Shown piece by piece: positions 12,401 through 28,642 of a DNA stretch of 64,000 nucleotides; the first letter of the stretch is position 1; each line of letters starts with the position of its first letter. The position numbers were made by a program, and so were the translations under genes. The stretch is from Phoronis australis. Taxonomy: Eukaryota; Phoronida; Phoronidae. The stretch lies in NCBI GenBank assembly GCA_002633005.1, contig NMRA01000235.1, positions 174,808 to 238,807 of the forward strand, given 5' to 3'. Below the pieces are notes generated by a model. That model ran no database searches and was not told the DNA's origin. It saw only the letters and a program-made list of their open reading frames with translations.

Positions 12401-14517
12401 TTAATTCCACCTACCGTATATAAGCCTGGGATTCACTAGGTGGTGCTTAAGTGAGACACAGGGTAATGAGTGACCGTCAGCCAACAAACAGTCCCGTACT
12501 GTAGCTTTCAGCTTTCAATGTATTCATTCTACTGTGGCTGTAGTGCCACCTAGTGAGTTATAGTCGAGTATTCCATGGACAAGTTAAACAACTGAAGTTA
12601 CAATAAACCACATTTCATCAATAAGAACCAGTACCACTCTAAAATTGGTCTCAACTTAATAGTTCCTTACTGAGATATAAGGTGATTTTTGATCTTGCAA
12701 AGAACTGACAAACTCGTTGTTTAATCTTGAGGCCATTCCTGTGACATGGTGTGAAAGTTTAACTTTTAGTGCCTGTATCTCAAATGCAGTTCTTTTCAAG
12801 CCCACAAAGCAACCTATTTTGACTAAGGGACAATTTGGACCATTTTCATTAAAGTACATGGCCTAAATCAAAATTTGGTATTTGTCATTATATCGTTTAT
12901 CAAGGAAAGTTGTATAGTTACGGTAATCATACCGCAATGTGAACATTTTCTCGGACTGTTCAGTGAACAATACTACTGAAATGGTTGATATTGACAAAAC
13001 TTTCCTTTTCAGCCAAGAAGTCCACCAACAGTTCAACCCTCCTCCTGAGCCAACAGATTTTCGATCTATAAAGACAGTTGACTTTGATAAACCTGGTTTC
13101 AAATCCACACCACCAGCACCAACTCGTGTAAGTTCATCAAAATCTGTTAATGCTAACTACTGACCTTGTTTGATCTATTATTTTTATATCATTATTGATT
13201 CCATCAAACTGTTTGTAAAAGTATAAGTACATGTTTGTTAGGGACAATTGGTGGCGAATTCTGTTGAATTTGTCTGAAAAAATTGTCAAACTTTTGGGGA
13301 ATGCGCAGAAGGAAACTAATAAAGAGTAGTGAAAATTAAATAGATAATAATTCATGATTTTTATCACAGAGCTGTTATAAAGGCTTTAAAAAGAGAGATA
13401 GTTTCCCATGAATGATGCAATGAACAATTACCATTTATCATCAGTCTGATGAGAATTCATATCAACAATAGTGGAGTGTAGTTTAAAAATGATGAATTTC
13501 ATCAAAATTGATCTGTAGCTTAATTGAGTGGCAAAATTTATTTTAATAATCTCAATTCCGTATCTGTATTTTAACATTTAAACCAAGTTTTTGTTGTTTG
13601 AGGACCTTTTAAGTCCTCAGCTGTGCAAAAATATAATAGTTACTGTGGTTGTAGTTTTGTACTATGAGCCTGGTATAAATTAATTTAATTTGTGGCATTT
13701 GATGGTGATGTATTATCATTTCAGCCTCATGACATCAAAAATGAACAGCCAGTCACATTCTGGACTGAGCACAAGGACAAAATTCACGTGAGTTGTGTTT
13801 TATTATTTCAGCAGATAAGTAGTTGGGTTTATCTAGGTGCATTTAAATTATTAAAAGTTTCAGTATTTCCATATCTTGAAAGTAATACAAATGGGAAAGC
13901 CTGATACAGAGGGGATAATTTGTCAGGAGGCATTCAGCAGATGATGGCAGTGAATTTCAAGTGGAGGGAGTTGGTGGAAGACTGATATGTACCCCTGTTG
14001 CAATGGTTACATATGTGTACCTAGTTGCCAGCACTATAAAATGAAAAATATATTTTATGTAGATGCAGGATTCTGTGAGGACCATAAATGTCTGACGAAC
14101 ACCAACCCCCTCCCTCCCCCTTGCAAACGCTGTGCTAATGTTTTTAATCTTGTTTTTAATTGTGTCTTTAAAATAGAAGACAGGAATAGGGTTACCATGT
14201 GTAGATCACACAGACATGATCGTAAGCAGGCAAGTGTTACACTACAGTCGATAAGTATGTCAATAATTATCATGAAGTGGACATTCTGAGGAAGCTTACA
14301 AAAGTTGGACAGTTGGGCACTATGAATCTAGTAGCTAGCTTTGTGACAAAATTAAATTGTGATTTCTGTTTCATTACAGGGGGTGTCTGCAGCTAAGGCA
14401 CATGTTGGGAAGACTGGAGATACACCATTCAGGAAAAATGATGCTTTTAGTAAACCTATTGATGAGTATTGGGACGAACCCAAACCACATGAGTTGGAGG
14501 ATTATCCCAAGATGTGA
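9415..14517 (+). CDS. SPAG8: SPAG8-like axonemal microtubule protein
   Basis: Six exons join in frame: 9415-9498, 10564-10741, 11846-11891, 13013-13127, 13725-13787 and 14380-14517 (TGA 14515-14517). They give 207 residues. The start is the first ATG, in a short exon encoding MSSLNQGRNEIRV..LLENWVEE. The block NWVEERAV, then DGHTGILTTEL, RHELMEKMM, PAPTRPHDIKNEQPVTFW and the C-terminal EYWDEPKP..YPKM match the conserved C-terminal half of sperm-associated antigen 8. That protein is a microtubule inner protein of ciliary and flagellar doublets. The long low-complexity N-terminus of mammalian SPAG8 is absent here, so this looks like the compact ancestral form. All splice sites are GT-AG. The exon 2 donor is the first of three tandem copies. 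The symbol is assigned from remembered family features, not from a search. Confidence 0.8.
10725..10925. repeat. 68-bp tandem repeat, three copies, containing the exon 2 splice donor
   Basis: GAGGCTTGTAGGTGAGTT recurs at 10731, 10799 and 10867, with following text AAACACTATTCAAATATCTT also repeated. Each unit contains the last ~11 bases of exon 2 and a GTGAGTT donor. Only the first copy continues the open frame from exon 2. Confidence 0.85.
11370..11550. repeat. Diverged ~37-bp minisatellite in a SPAG8-like intron
   Basis: CACTATAATGGTCATAAAGC followed by CCAGTGC recurs at least five times with substitutions and small indels. Confidence 0.7.
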
Positions 14518-14756
14518 TATACTGCCATGTTGTGCAGATTACATTGGCAGACAGTGACTATGGAGACTTGTTATCACATTGTTGAACAGTGTAATTTATA
14601 TCTTGTTCTTGTGCGATATTTTCTGTACATAATTCCTAAAGATGAATATTTTACATTTCCCTGTGTATTGCTTCAAAATCATTCCAGAGGTGCAACGGTT
14701 GTTTACCTGGAGCTGAAACATAGTTCCTGACAGATATTATCATAAGATACTTTGTC

Positions 14757-14762
14757 AATAAA
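14757..14762 (+). terminator. Polyadenylation signal AATAAA of the SPAG8-like gene
   Basis: The first canonical AATAAA after the stop, 240 bp downstream, giving a normal-length 3' UTR. Confidence 0.6.
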
Positions 14763-14839
14763 CAATGAATGGCACCTCGTGTAAGATCATTTTTGGATGT
14801 TATGAATAAATTTCTCAATGTAACATTTTTCAAGTATTA

Positions 14840-16837
14840 AGCATGTCTGATTATTACAGATAGCTAAGATACTGTGTTCAGTCGTAGCAAAGTGACGATG
14901 GTAAGCTGGAAAAAGACAAAATTATAAGTGTCCATCCATACATGGAAAACTCGTGGAAATATTAAATTTAAGAAACCCTTGCTTTGTCGGTGACAATTCG
15001 TGTTGTGAGGTCAAGAGTAGTTGAGTAGTTGCTTGGCAACAGTCCTTGTTAAGTCATGATCATCATTAATACTTCTGCAAACTTGTACAAAATGAAAATT
15101 TTATCCCTAACACATGGAAATAAGTCTCTTTGTCTGGTGAGAATAGTTGTTTTACTGCATATGGCATACTGGGCATTTTGGGCGATTGGAGGTAATGAGT
15201 CAGTTTCAGCATTTGAGGCAGTAAGCCCTACCTGACTTACTTTGAATGTCATAATCAGGTGTATGAACAGCTGAGAAGATAACTTATAATAAAATGTTAA
15301 AAAATGTTCATTATTTATTAAGCTCATTACATCTGTATACTGTATGAACGAATTTATCGTTAAGTTACACTGGAAGTCGAAATTTATTGTATACTGCAGA
15401 TCAAGAAGCACCCTAGGTGCCAGTCGAGACTTTGGTCCCGTTGCTAGTCTAATGACATACGAATATTTTTATTTATATTTCTTTATTTGATCCTTCTGAA
15501 CTGGGATGCCTCATATCACTCGTTAAGTCACTCAATTAAGTGACCCTCCTTCCCTTCAAATGTCAAGGTTTTATCACTGCGCTGTGTAGCGTTAGTTAGG
15601 AGGATGCAGCGCAGGATGCCGCCACTTGAGAATTTTTCTCTCGCGGCGGTGCTAGCATATAACATTTGCTGAATTGATTAGAGTCGCGATCGTTACCTTG
15701 CAATGTGCAAATGTTCAGTTTTCCGAGATAGCATCTGGAATTTTCAAATTGTTGACTTTTACTCTAATAGTGGTTCGCATATTTTGCGCTTAAGTTTCGG
15801 ATAAGCCCTAATAAAGGTGATGTCCCATTCATAAGTAGGTCCATACTTTGATTCGCACACAGATACATCCGTTTTGGCTACCGCCTGTCTCAAGATGACA
15901 ATTCAGTGCATGCATATCTGTGGATTTCCTTAATAAGCGTATTTTCAAGATGGTAAGTAGTTTTTTACCACCGTATTGCAGCGCTTTTAGGCTCAAAGGA
16001 ATAAATTTGAAATAATGCATTTTTCTTAAGCCAGTGCTTCGCATCTTGACCCATGCGCAATTCCGGACAAACGCCCACTGGGCCTCAATGGCGCAGCAAT
16101 ACGGTGCTGGTCTTTTCAAACTACTTGTTGCATCCGTAACACTACATCTTTCTGCTTGCGCCCGTGAATGCATGTTGGTCGAGACAGAGCGTTGACAATT
16201 TTTCCCTCCACGACTTACTGGAATTAATGAATGCGCTAATTAGCTGACACGTCAAAACTACCCGATCTAGCTGTTTCGAAAGCTGTCAAGTGAAACACTC
16301 CACCGTGTTAGTGCATGAAGTGATGCTTCAAAACGGACGGAACACTTTCTTTGGAAATTTGAACATTTTCTTTCTGTTAAAACTTATGATTGAACAATAA
16401 CACAAAACAAATGCTTGGCGCAAAGTAATTTTAATTTTCTTTGCTGTATATTAATTAGCCTATTGAGGCGCTGCACTGTAGGACATTTAGGAAAATTGTG
16501 TTATCTCCGTTGTCACGGATAAAGGTGGTACCAGAGTTTCACATGTTCTTACTATTTCAAAGTTTATTTTTTAGGCGAAGAGTTAGTTTATCTGCTACCT
16601 GTACTTAGAATTTACATAGCGCCGATGACAGTGAAAGACGGGAGATGGAATTGTTCAAATATGATTTATGACAGTATACACAGAACAACAACTCGTCACA
16701 CAAGCATTTTATTTGCGGATGTGTACGTATAATATAGTGATGAAGAAATATCACTTCAGAACGATCGCATCGAAGACAACTTTGGTGTGACAAAGTATGA
16801 TTCAAGTGACAGGCTCCAAGTAGTGTACGAATGTTGA
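14840..16837. other. Intergenic sequence, no gene seen
   Basis: Both strands were read. A 114-residue open frame at 15829-16173 (-) has no recognisable motif or homologue that I know of, and no splice context. The rest is AT-rich unique-looking sequence. Confidence 0.5.
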
Positions 16838-16838
16838 G

Positions 16839-16933
16839 ACCACAGGCGTCCTCAGCTTCTGATCGTCCCCAATACACTACATATATTATATGTAGTGTAT
16901 TGGGGACGATCAGAAGCTGAGGACGCCTGTGGT
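16839..16933. repeat. Perfect palindrome with 45-bp arms and a 5-bp centre
   Basis: Arms 16839-16883 and 16889-16933 are exact reverse complements, separated only by TATTA. The arm starts ACCACAGGCGTCCTCAGC and ends CACTACATA. It could form a long cruciform or an RNA hairpin, or be an inverted junction made by assembly or a recent foldback insertion. Confidence 0.93.
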
Positions 16934-17677
16934 TGAGACTGTGTCACCGACTATGAGGCTGTGTTGGTAGTCAGATTGAACACAGCACGTGAGCAGTAGG
17001 TAGTGGAGGGTGGACAAGACAATTAAGCGCTGTATAGAGCTAACCACGAAGATCGCTGAGAAAGATGTGAAACATGATAGTGTTTGACGACATGATGTGT
17101 GGTCAGTCATATAAATTTACACAAGAACTGATATTTGCTGATGACGACGAGATGGAGCCGCGACACAGCTAGGTGGCGGAAGAAGTGATGGACATGCCGG
17201 TTGGGGACGAAGCTGTGTAAAATTGTAAAGAGAGAATCTGGAATTACATTAAATACAGCGTTTAAAAACTTTTAAAATTTTCAAGTTCGTGAGATTCCAT
17301 CCACTAAAATATTCATCAAGTAAAAACGTTGGCAAAAGGGCATCAAATCATGAATCATGCAGTGAACGCCACAAAACGGACTTGAACCCGCGCTAAACGC
17401 ATTTACAACCACCACTGCATGGCTTCGAACTTCTTCGCAACATCGTTAATTCTATTCCGACAAAACAGCGACTTTTATCCTTTGTCAGTTCTCGTTTTCG
17501 ATTCTCCATCTTAGTTCACGGGAAAATTATGTGCAAAGCACTCTTCCCCATGTCCTCGTGTCGGGCCGTCTATTGTAGCCAAGTTCATCCCATGATCCTT
17601 ACTGGGGCCAGTCCGGCTATTGTCTCGCACTCTTTAACATGGTCAACTGCATCAACCTTTTGTCCTTGTATTCCAAC

Positions 17678-17947
17678 CGAGCGCCTCAAGCCCCAAGGCG
17701 CTCACAAAGGGGCTCTAGCGAGCACCCCATTTGGCGAAGTGGGCGAAAAGGTCCTTCTAAGAGAGACAAAAAGTCCAAGAAAACGAGACAAATGAGTCCA
17801 CAGGAGTTCGGCGCGAATGTACATCATAGGTCTGAACGTACTACCCCGTTTCTTATTTTTTAGTCCCCGTGCTCTTTTTCAGTGGCAGGTCCACACGCTG
17901 AAAAATTCGCTCAACTATATTTTAGGCTCAGGGCTGGTGCGCGCATG
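17678..17947 (+). mobile_element. MITE, family A copy 2 (diverged)
   Basis: About 270 bp. It shares the body of the 4411 copy: GGCGAAGTGGGCGAAAAGGTCC, AAAAAGTCCAAGA, then a TTTTAGTC stretch, and TTTTAGGCTC before the end GGGCTGGTGCGCGCATG. The left end (GAGCGCCTCAAGCCCC) is degraded and no clean target duplication remains. It is the oldest-looking of the three copies. Confidence 0.6.
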
Positions 17948-18689
17948 AACTTCTTCCCTGCATCCATCACTCTGAGCCCATGTGAATGAAATATTTGAAA
18001 TTATCCGCGTTATAAATAAGGCAACGCCAAATGGGGAGCGTATTGATAATTTTCAAGCTGTTTTTGTTGGGGATCATGACGTCATATGCTCACCGGTCTG
18101 AAAATGTGATCAAAATATGGCAGATTTTTTGAACGTAGAAGCATTTATGAATAATACCAAGGAGTACACTCCTTGATAATACTCTGTAGTACAGTAACTG
18201 AGTCGCGGTTAAAAACCTTTGGAAATGAAAAAAATGATATACACAACTGCCGAGCAAGGTCCACAAAACCGAATGACGACGTAGACGACAAGAGTAGAAT
18301 TCCGAAATTTTTGTAACATTGACAAAGATGTACGTTGACTACCGATAGCCACATGGCAGGACCATTCCAATGGAAATTGGAGCTGCACCGCGGGTACTGA
18401 CGACTACTGATAGATCGTATTACGGCGCGCTTACTATTATGAACACAATTCACATTGACGACATTTATATACAAATTCTGAAAATCTGATGAGGAGTTTC
18501 CTCAAAAAGTCCACGATATTTCGTGAATCATAATAGTTCGATAACAAACTATTAAAAGCTTGAATCATTAGTAGTGAATGTGCCCTCAATAGCAAATGAT
18601 ATGGAATAGCATTTACGTGTTGGTAGGTGCAACGAAAAACATTAAAATAATTTAATGAAATTTCCTTTGGGGAGTCAAGTTGAGAAATT

Positions 18690-18866
18690 TCGTGGGACCT
18701 CAATTAATACTTACACAAAATGGTTTCCGACAGGGGAGGTCTTGTCTTGACCACGTGTTTACACTAACGTCTATTGTTAGAAATAGAATAGCTTGTAATA
18801 GACCAACGTTTGCGATATTCGTCGATATGGAACGGGCTTTTGACAATTTAGATAGAAACTTCTTAN
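18690..18866 (+). pseudogene. Non-LTR retrotransposon reverse transcriptase fragment
   Basis: The frame reads QNGFRQGRSCLDHVFTLTS, then RPTFAIFVDMERAFDNLDR. These are the GFRxGRS and F(V)DxxxAFD blocks of LINE-type reverse transcriptases; the D in FVDMERAFD corresponds to the first catalytic aspartate region. Only about 60 residues remain. The frame stops just past an ambiguous base at 18866, so truncation may be biological or due to a contig join. It is not a functional gene as seen. Confidence 0.75.
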
Positions 18867-18976
18867 TTATGATAATAAATGCATAATTCGCCAACACCTT
18901 GTTCGCTTTTATATGTAAATTTTATGCTCCATAAAACAGAATTTGTGACAAAACTTTGACTGAGAGCGGGCTTTTA

Positions 18977-19110
18977 CATGGGCGGCGCACCATAGGGAGC
19001 TGGGGGCTTTAGCCTCCGACTTTTTTCAGTGCTACGCCGCACATGGTCTATAGGCGGTGCACCAGAGGGGGTTTTAGCCCCCCACGTTTTTCAGTGCTGC
19101 GCCGCCCATG
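18977..19110. mobile_element. MITE, family B copy 1 (CATGGGCGGCGCA ends, TTTTA target duplication)
   Basis: 134 bp. It begins CATGGGCGGCGCACCATAGG and ends GTGCTGCGCCGCCCATG, giving terminal inverted repeats of 13 bp. It is flanked on both sides by TTTTA, a 5-bp target duplication. Internally it looks like two related half units, each with a GGGGG..AGCCCCC snapback and an ACKTTTTTCAGTGCT motif. It is non-coding. Confidence 0.82.
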
Positions 19111-20105
19111 TTTTAAGAAGAAAATTTCCGGACAGTTGACACCAAAAGTTGTAACACCCAAATAATGGCCCATAGGCGTTTATTCGGCATAATTTTCCTA
19201 ATAAGCGCTCATGGACTTTTTCACCGGCTGGGCTTATCTACGGAAAACTTACGGTCTGTTAATCAACAAGAAGTCATAGTTTTTACCCCGATTCATTTTG
19301 ATACCGCTGATGAAAACGCCTGCCCCGGCGATTTGCACGGCGATGTCACGTAAACAAGCCGGATGGGTAAATCTAGAACGCCATAATTTTGTGCGTAAAA
19401 ACAGATGCTTCGGCAACATGGGTGCTCTTCTCACGAGTGGCACATTTTCTGAAAAAGTGAGCAAGTAAAAAATATTAAAAAAATAAAAATAATAAAAAAA
19501 TACGGCGCAATCCGTATCGACTGATATTTCGTGCCCAAGTTCAATATTACTATAATGCAGAAAAATTTGAGAAAGATTTTAACAAATTCAGTGACGTAGC
19601 CTATTTGGAGTGTAAAGACTAACATCACGGAGTGCCGAATGACTGCCAGTGTTGATTATAGACCTGTTGTGTATGCGGTTGTTATAACTGTAGGCCACTG
19701 CAACATCTACTATATTTTTTGACAGAGGCAGTTTGCTCCACAATAAAACACCTCGATTGAGTATGGATGGTTCACAAAATTTTTCTCTTCTGTGTACGTC
19801 GTCACTATAAGGACTTTTTCGTCTGCCTTCGGGCCCGGTACTACTCATCTTTAGCTTATTCCCCGTTGGCAAAGTATTGTTTGTTAAAAAAAATTCAAAA
19901 TAAATATTTACAACTTGATAAGACGTTCTGCGCAGTCTCTACAATTCATGTTTTGTTCAGTGCATGCAGTCTCTGCATATGATACAGACCGCCGGCGGAG
20001 TCGCGGCACTGGGACGCTGACTGGTGGTTTGTAAATTATACACTAGGTGTCCCTAAAGTAGTATACATTTTCATCCAATCACAACACAGTGAAGTGATCC
20101 GCTCG

Positions 20106-20134
20106 TTCCTTTCTTTTCACTTCCGTAGTCAAAG
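20106..20134 (+). promoter_or_regulatory. 5' TOP-like pyrimidine tract of RPS17
   Basis: The pyrimidine run TTCCTTTCTTTTC at 20106-20118 ends 16 bp before the RPS17 ATG. Ribosomal protein mRNAs typically start at a C within such a tract, which places their translation under growth control. The exact transcription start is inferred. Confidence 0.5.
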
Positions 20135-25243
<5,109 letters not shown>

Positions 25244-25278
25244 ACATCTCCGTCTACTACATGTAATTATTAGAAAAC

Positions 25279-25284
25279 AATAAA
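25279..25284 (+). terminator. Polyadenylation signal AATAAA of RPS17
   Basis: AATAAA starts 36 bp after the RPS17 stop, giving the very short 3' UTR typical of ribosomal protein genes. Confidence 0.75.
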
Positions 25285-26105
25285 AACCTGAAAAATACTG
25301 TTGTTTTGGTTCTCAAGTTGTGTTACTGTGACAGTGACACTGGATGTAACAAGTGTGTGGGTTTGTTAAAGGTGCAGTACACATCTAGAGTTTGGTACAA
25401 GAGCCAAACTTTTGATTTAGACCGCTTGATACCAACTTCATGCATGAAAACTGATTTCTAAGTTTGCAAAGACATCTATTTTGTTATTCGTTGAAACTAT
25501 GTTCAGTGCATTAAAAGCCAGTTTGTACAGTCTTGCTGGTCTCTAGTGAATTCCCAAAGCCCTAAAATCCCCCCAGCTTGAATAAGGAACTTTTGAAGAA
25601 TAATTTCACAACTGAGTGGCCTACATCAAAAGGTTGTTTTTGTGATGGGAGTGTAGTGGCTTGAGCCAGGACAAGTTCAAAGCAAAATACTGTCCATGTG
25701 CGCATCCATCTTGAAGAATGTTGTCATCAGAGAACTGCCCTAACATCCTTGGGTGCTTAACCGAATGTTTGTATTTATAGAGTAAAAATGGAAAATAGTA
25801 CTAGTGAATAATTTATTATCCTATACAATTTCACACTTCGAACAAACCATTGGTTGACCTAATTGGCCGATGCGATTTGTAACGGAGAAGCATAGGAAAT
25901 TAAATAATTGGAGACGATTCCAAAACCTTGGAAGAGGTTTATGAGAGTGCCTACAGTACAGTAAATCTGGCATCAAGTGGGTTCTATGGAGTCTTGTTAC
26001 GCTGAATCCCACTCTACATAGCAATAGTACTGCCATCTTTTGTACAAGCATGAAGTACTGTTTCAGCTGAAGGAACACCATTGCGAATCACAATATGAAA
26101 TTAAG

Positions 26106-26247
26106 TTGAATCCATGTACTAGAACACAAATAACATTGAATCCAGGTTGCACCCGTCTAAGAACACAAATAACATTGAATCCAGGTTGCACCCGTCTAAG
26201 AACACAAATAACATTGAATCCAGGTTGCACCCGTCTAAGAACACAAA
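26106..26247. repeat. 39-bp tandem repeat, ~3.5 copies
   Basis: AACACAAATAACATTGAATC followed by CAGGTTGCACCCGTCTAAG repeats three times almost without change, with partial copies at both ends. The high identity suggests recent expansion. Confidence 0.9.
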
Positions 26248-27390
26248 TTACAGTTCCAACCTAACCATGGTTAGATAGTTTCCGGCTCCAGAAAGATTTG
26301 AGGAATAAGCAAGAACAGCTTTTTTGACTGTGAGAACCTCACTAATACTTGGTCGCTGCATAAAATTGATAAGCAGTGCGCCTGGTGAAAACAAGACTGA
26401 TTGCAGTTTGTTCCCCAATTTCCACACTTCTGCATGCAGTGAACACTTGTCTAAAGATGCCATGCAGGTTGCCGTCAAAAAATTTCTTACAACTGGTCTC
26501 GACACGTTTTGTACACACAAGTTAGTTTGGAGTTTAGTTCATTATTGCGAGATATGTCTCTAGAAGCCACTACGATGTACATCTATCAAAAGCAATATGC
26601 CAGACAAATAGGCTGGTTCAGAAACTGACCAATAGATGGTGCACTAATCAATACATTGTCTGGCTTCAGCAATAACAACCAGTCAATAATTTCCAACCCC
26701 AAATTTCATTTCTAATTCCTAAGAAATGTGTAGAGTACATTTTTGTAACAACAATTAGTCTATATTAAAAGGACTCCACACTTGGTGACTTAATGCACCC
26801 TTGCAAACCTCCAAATACAGCAAATTTTGAACCTCTCGCCTTAGAAATGGTTTTATGCAATTCACACTTAGATATGCTTTATGTGCTATTCTCTGAAATG
26901 CTTTCAGACATTGGTAATTGTCTTCAAAACATTTCATGTTTGCATGAATGGCTTCTATCAAAAAATAGTATGTTCATGAAAAAACTCAAAAGTAGCTTAA
27001 ATGTAAGAAAACAACATTTTTGAGAGTTAATCTTGGAATATTTATATCGAACATGATTTGAGCAAGTTATTAATACTGATATGAATGTATTAATGTTTTT
27101 GCTAAAAATTTACTAAAAAGACATGATCACATTGTTTCTTATATACCTTGCTCAAAACCCAAATTTGTCTATAAGGTCCAACATAACCTTGAAGTGAGCT
27201 CATCTCAATAAATACCAAAACACTCTTACTTTGAATACCTCCACTATTAGTGCTCAAAAATGGTTTGTTTTTTGTTAAGCACTGAGATAAATAGATGGGT
27301 CCAACAAGGGGCACACCATGTCAGATTGACTACATAACGTACAACTACGAGGGTTGTTTCTTCTGCATTGGAAGGTGGCATGCACCCCCC

Positions 27391-27687
27391 NNNNNNNNNN
27401 NNNNNNNNNNNNNNNNNNNNNNNNNNNNNNNNNNNNNNNNNNNNNNNNNNNNNNNNNNNNNNNNNNNNNNNNNNNNNNNNNNNNNNNNNNNNNNNNNNNN
27501 NNNNNNNNNNNNNNNNNNNNNNNNNNNNNNNNNNNNNNNNNNNNNNNNNNNNNNNNNNNNNNNNNNNNNNNNNNNNNNNNNNNNNNNNNNNNNNNNNNNN
27601 NNNNNNNNNNNNNNNNNNNNNNNNNNNNNNNNNNNNNNNNNNNNNNNNNNNNNNNNNNNNNNNNNNNNNNNNNNNNNNNNNNNNNNN
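27391..27687. other. Assembly gap (297 N)
   Basis: A run of N of 297 bp. The gap sits at the left of a minisatellite and so probably reflects collapsed or unsequenced repeat copies. Open frames spanning it are meaningless. Confidence 0.95.
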
Positions 27688-27830
27688 CCAGCCCTGCACT
27701 CTCCGTCCATTAGCAGTGCGGGTATGTCCACACAACCCCCCCCTCCACCCCTCCATTAGCAGTGCGGGTATGTCCACACAACCCCTGCACCCTCCGTCCA
27801 TTAGCAGTGCGGGTATATCCACACAACTGT
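27688..27830. repeat. Minisatellite (~47-bp unit) bordering the gap
   Basis: CCATTAGCAGTGCGGGTAT followed by GTCCACACAACCCC recurs three times at about 47-bp spacing, right of the N run. CACCCCCC directly left of the gap may be part of the same array. Confidence 0.85.
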
Positions 27831-28369
27831 GGTTATAAACTAAAACAAAACACCACTTCAATACTGTGACATTTCAGAACGACTCCTTATCCACATAATA
27901 ACATGACTAGACACAGAATACTGTTTACCGAAAATGTACTTTATATGTATATCTACACTAGTTACATAACCTGATGATAGATGGCACTATATGAGCAGAA
28001 ATAACAATAAAGGGGATTACGCATAACTATGGATACTTTCAAAACGCACGTCCCTCAACAAAGAACATGTCAAAAAGGTTTGATTTTCCTTGGAATTCAG
28101 TATCTATGAGCTACTGAAAAGGAAATTTTAAAAGCACTTGACCCCTCACGTATTTTGTACGCTTCAGAAACTGATAATTTATTAAATGTACCAACAATGG
28201 CCTCTTCCGATAAGAAATTGTCGGTTCTGTTCAACCCAACAACTGTGGTGTTTCAAGTCTGACAAAGGAACAAATTCATAACCTCTGTGAAGACTAATAA
28301 TTACTTATACCATATCAACACACTGATCTATAACAGTGAATTTGTACACATATGTACATTCATAACAGT

Positions 28370-28375
28370 TTTATT
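28370..28375 (-). terminator. Candidate polyadenylation signal of CSPG4 (minus strand)
   Basis: TTTATT on the + strand reads AATAAA on the minus strand, 268 bp beyond the CSPG4 stop. A second one lies near 28176. Confidence 0.4.
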
Positions 28376-28642
28376 ATCTTGTAACATGACATATAATCAA
28401 ACGCTGTCCTATTTGGCAGAAGGCATATTTATAACAGCATCAACTAGTCGAGCACCATGGGTAAATAAAGCTGCACGTATACTCCACCTGTTGGTTAAAC
28501 ATGAAGTTAAGGAATAAGTGAAGCAAATCCATCATGGTGAACTTAAAACTATCCCTCCCATGTTGCTATAGTAGACTTATAAAAATGCAAACATATTACT
28601 TATAAGTATGTAACAGACAAGATGAATCGGTTCTCAATCCTC

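Larger units (their letters stand above)
25300..28370. other. Intergenic region between convergent RPS17 and CSPG4
   Basis: No exon could be supported on either strand. It contains the 39-bp minisatellite at 26106-26247 and the gap-bearing minisatellite at about 27380-27835. Confidence 0.5.

Noticed and set aside
15829-16173. 114-residue open frame on the minus strand between the SPAG8-like gene and RPS17
   Set aside because: No motif, no neighbouring exons in phase, and composition (scattered Cys, Trp) like a chance frame.
27247-27861. Long open frames crossing the N run
   Set aside because: Most of the frame is N; the readable part is minisatellite.
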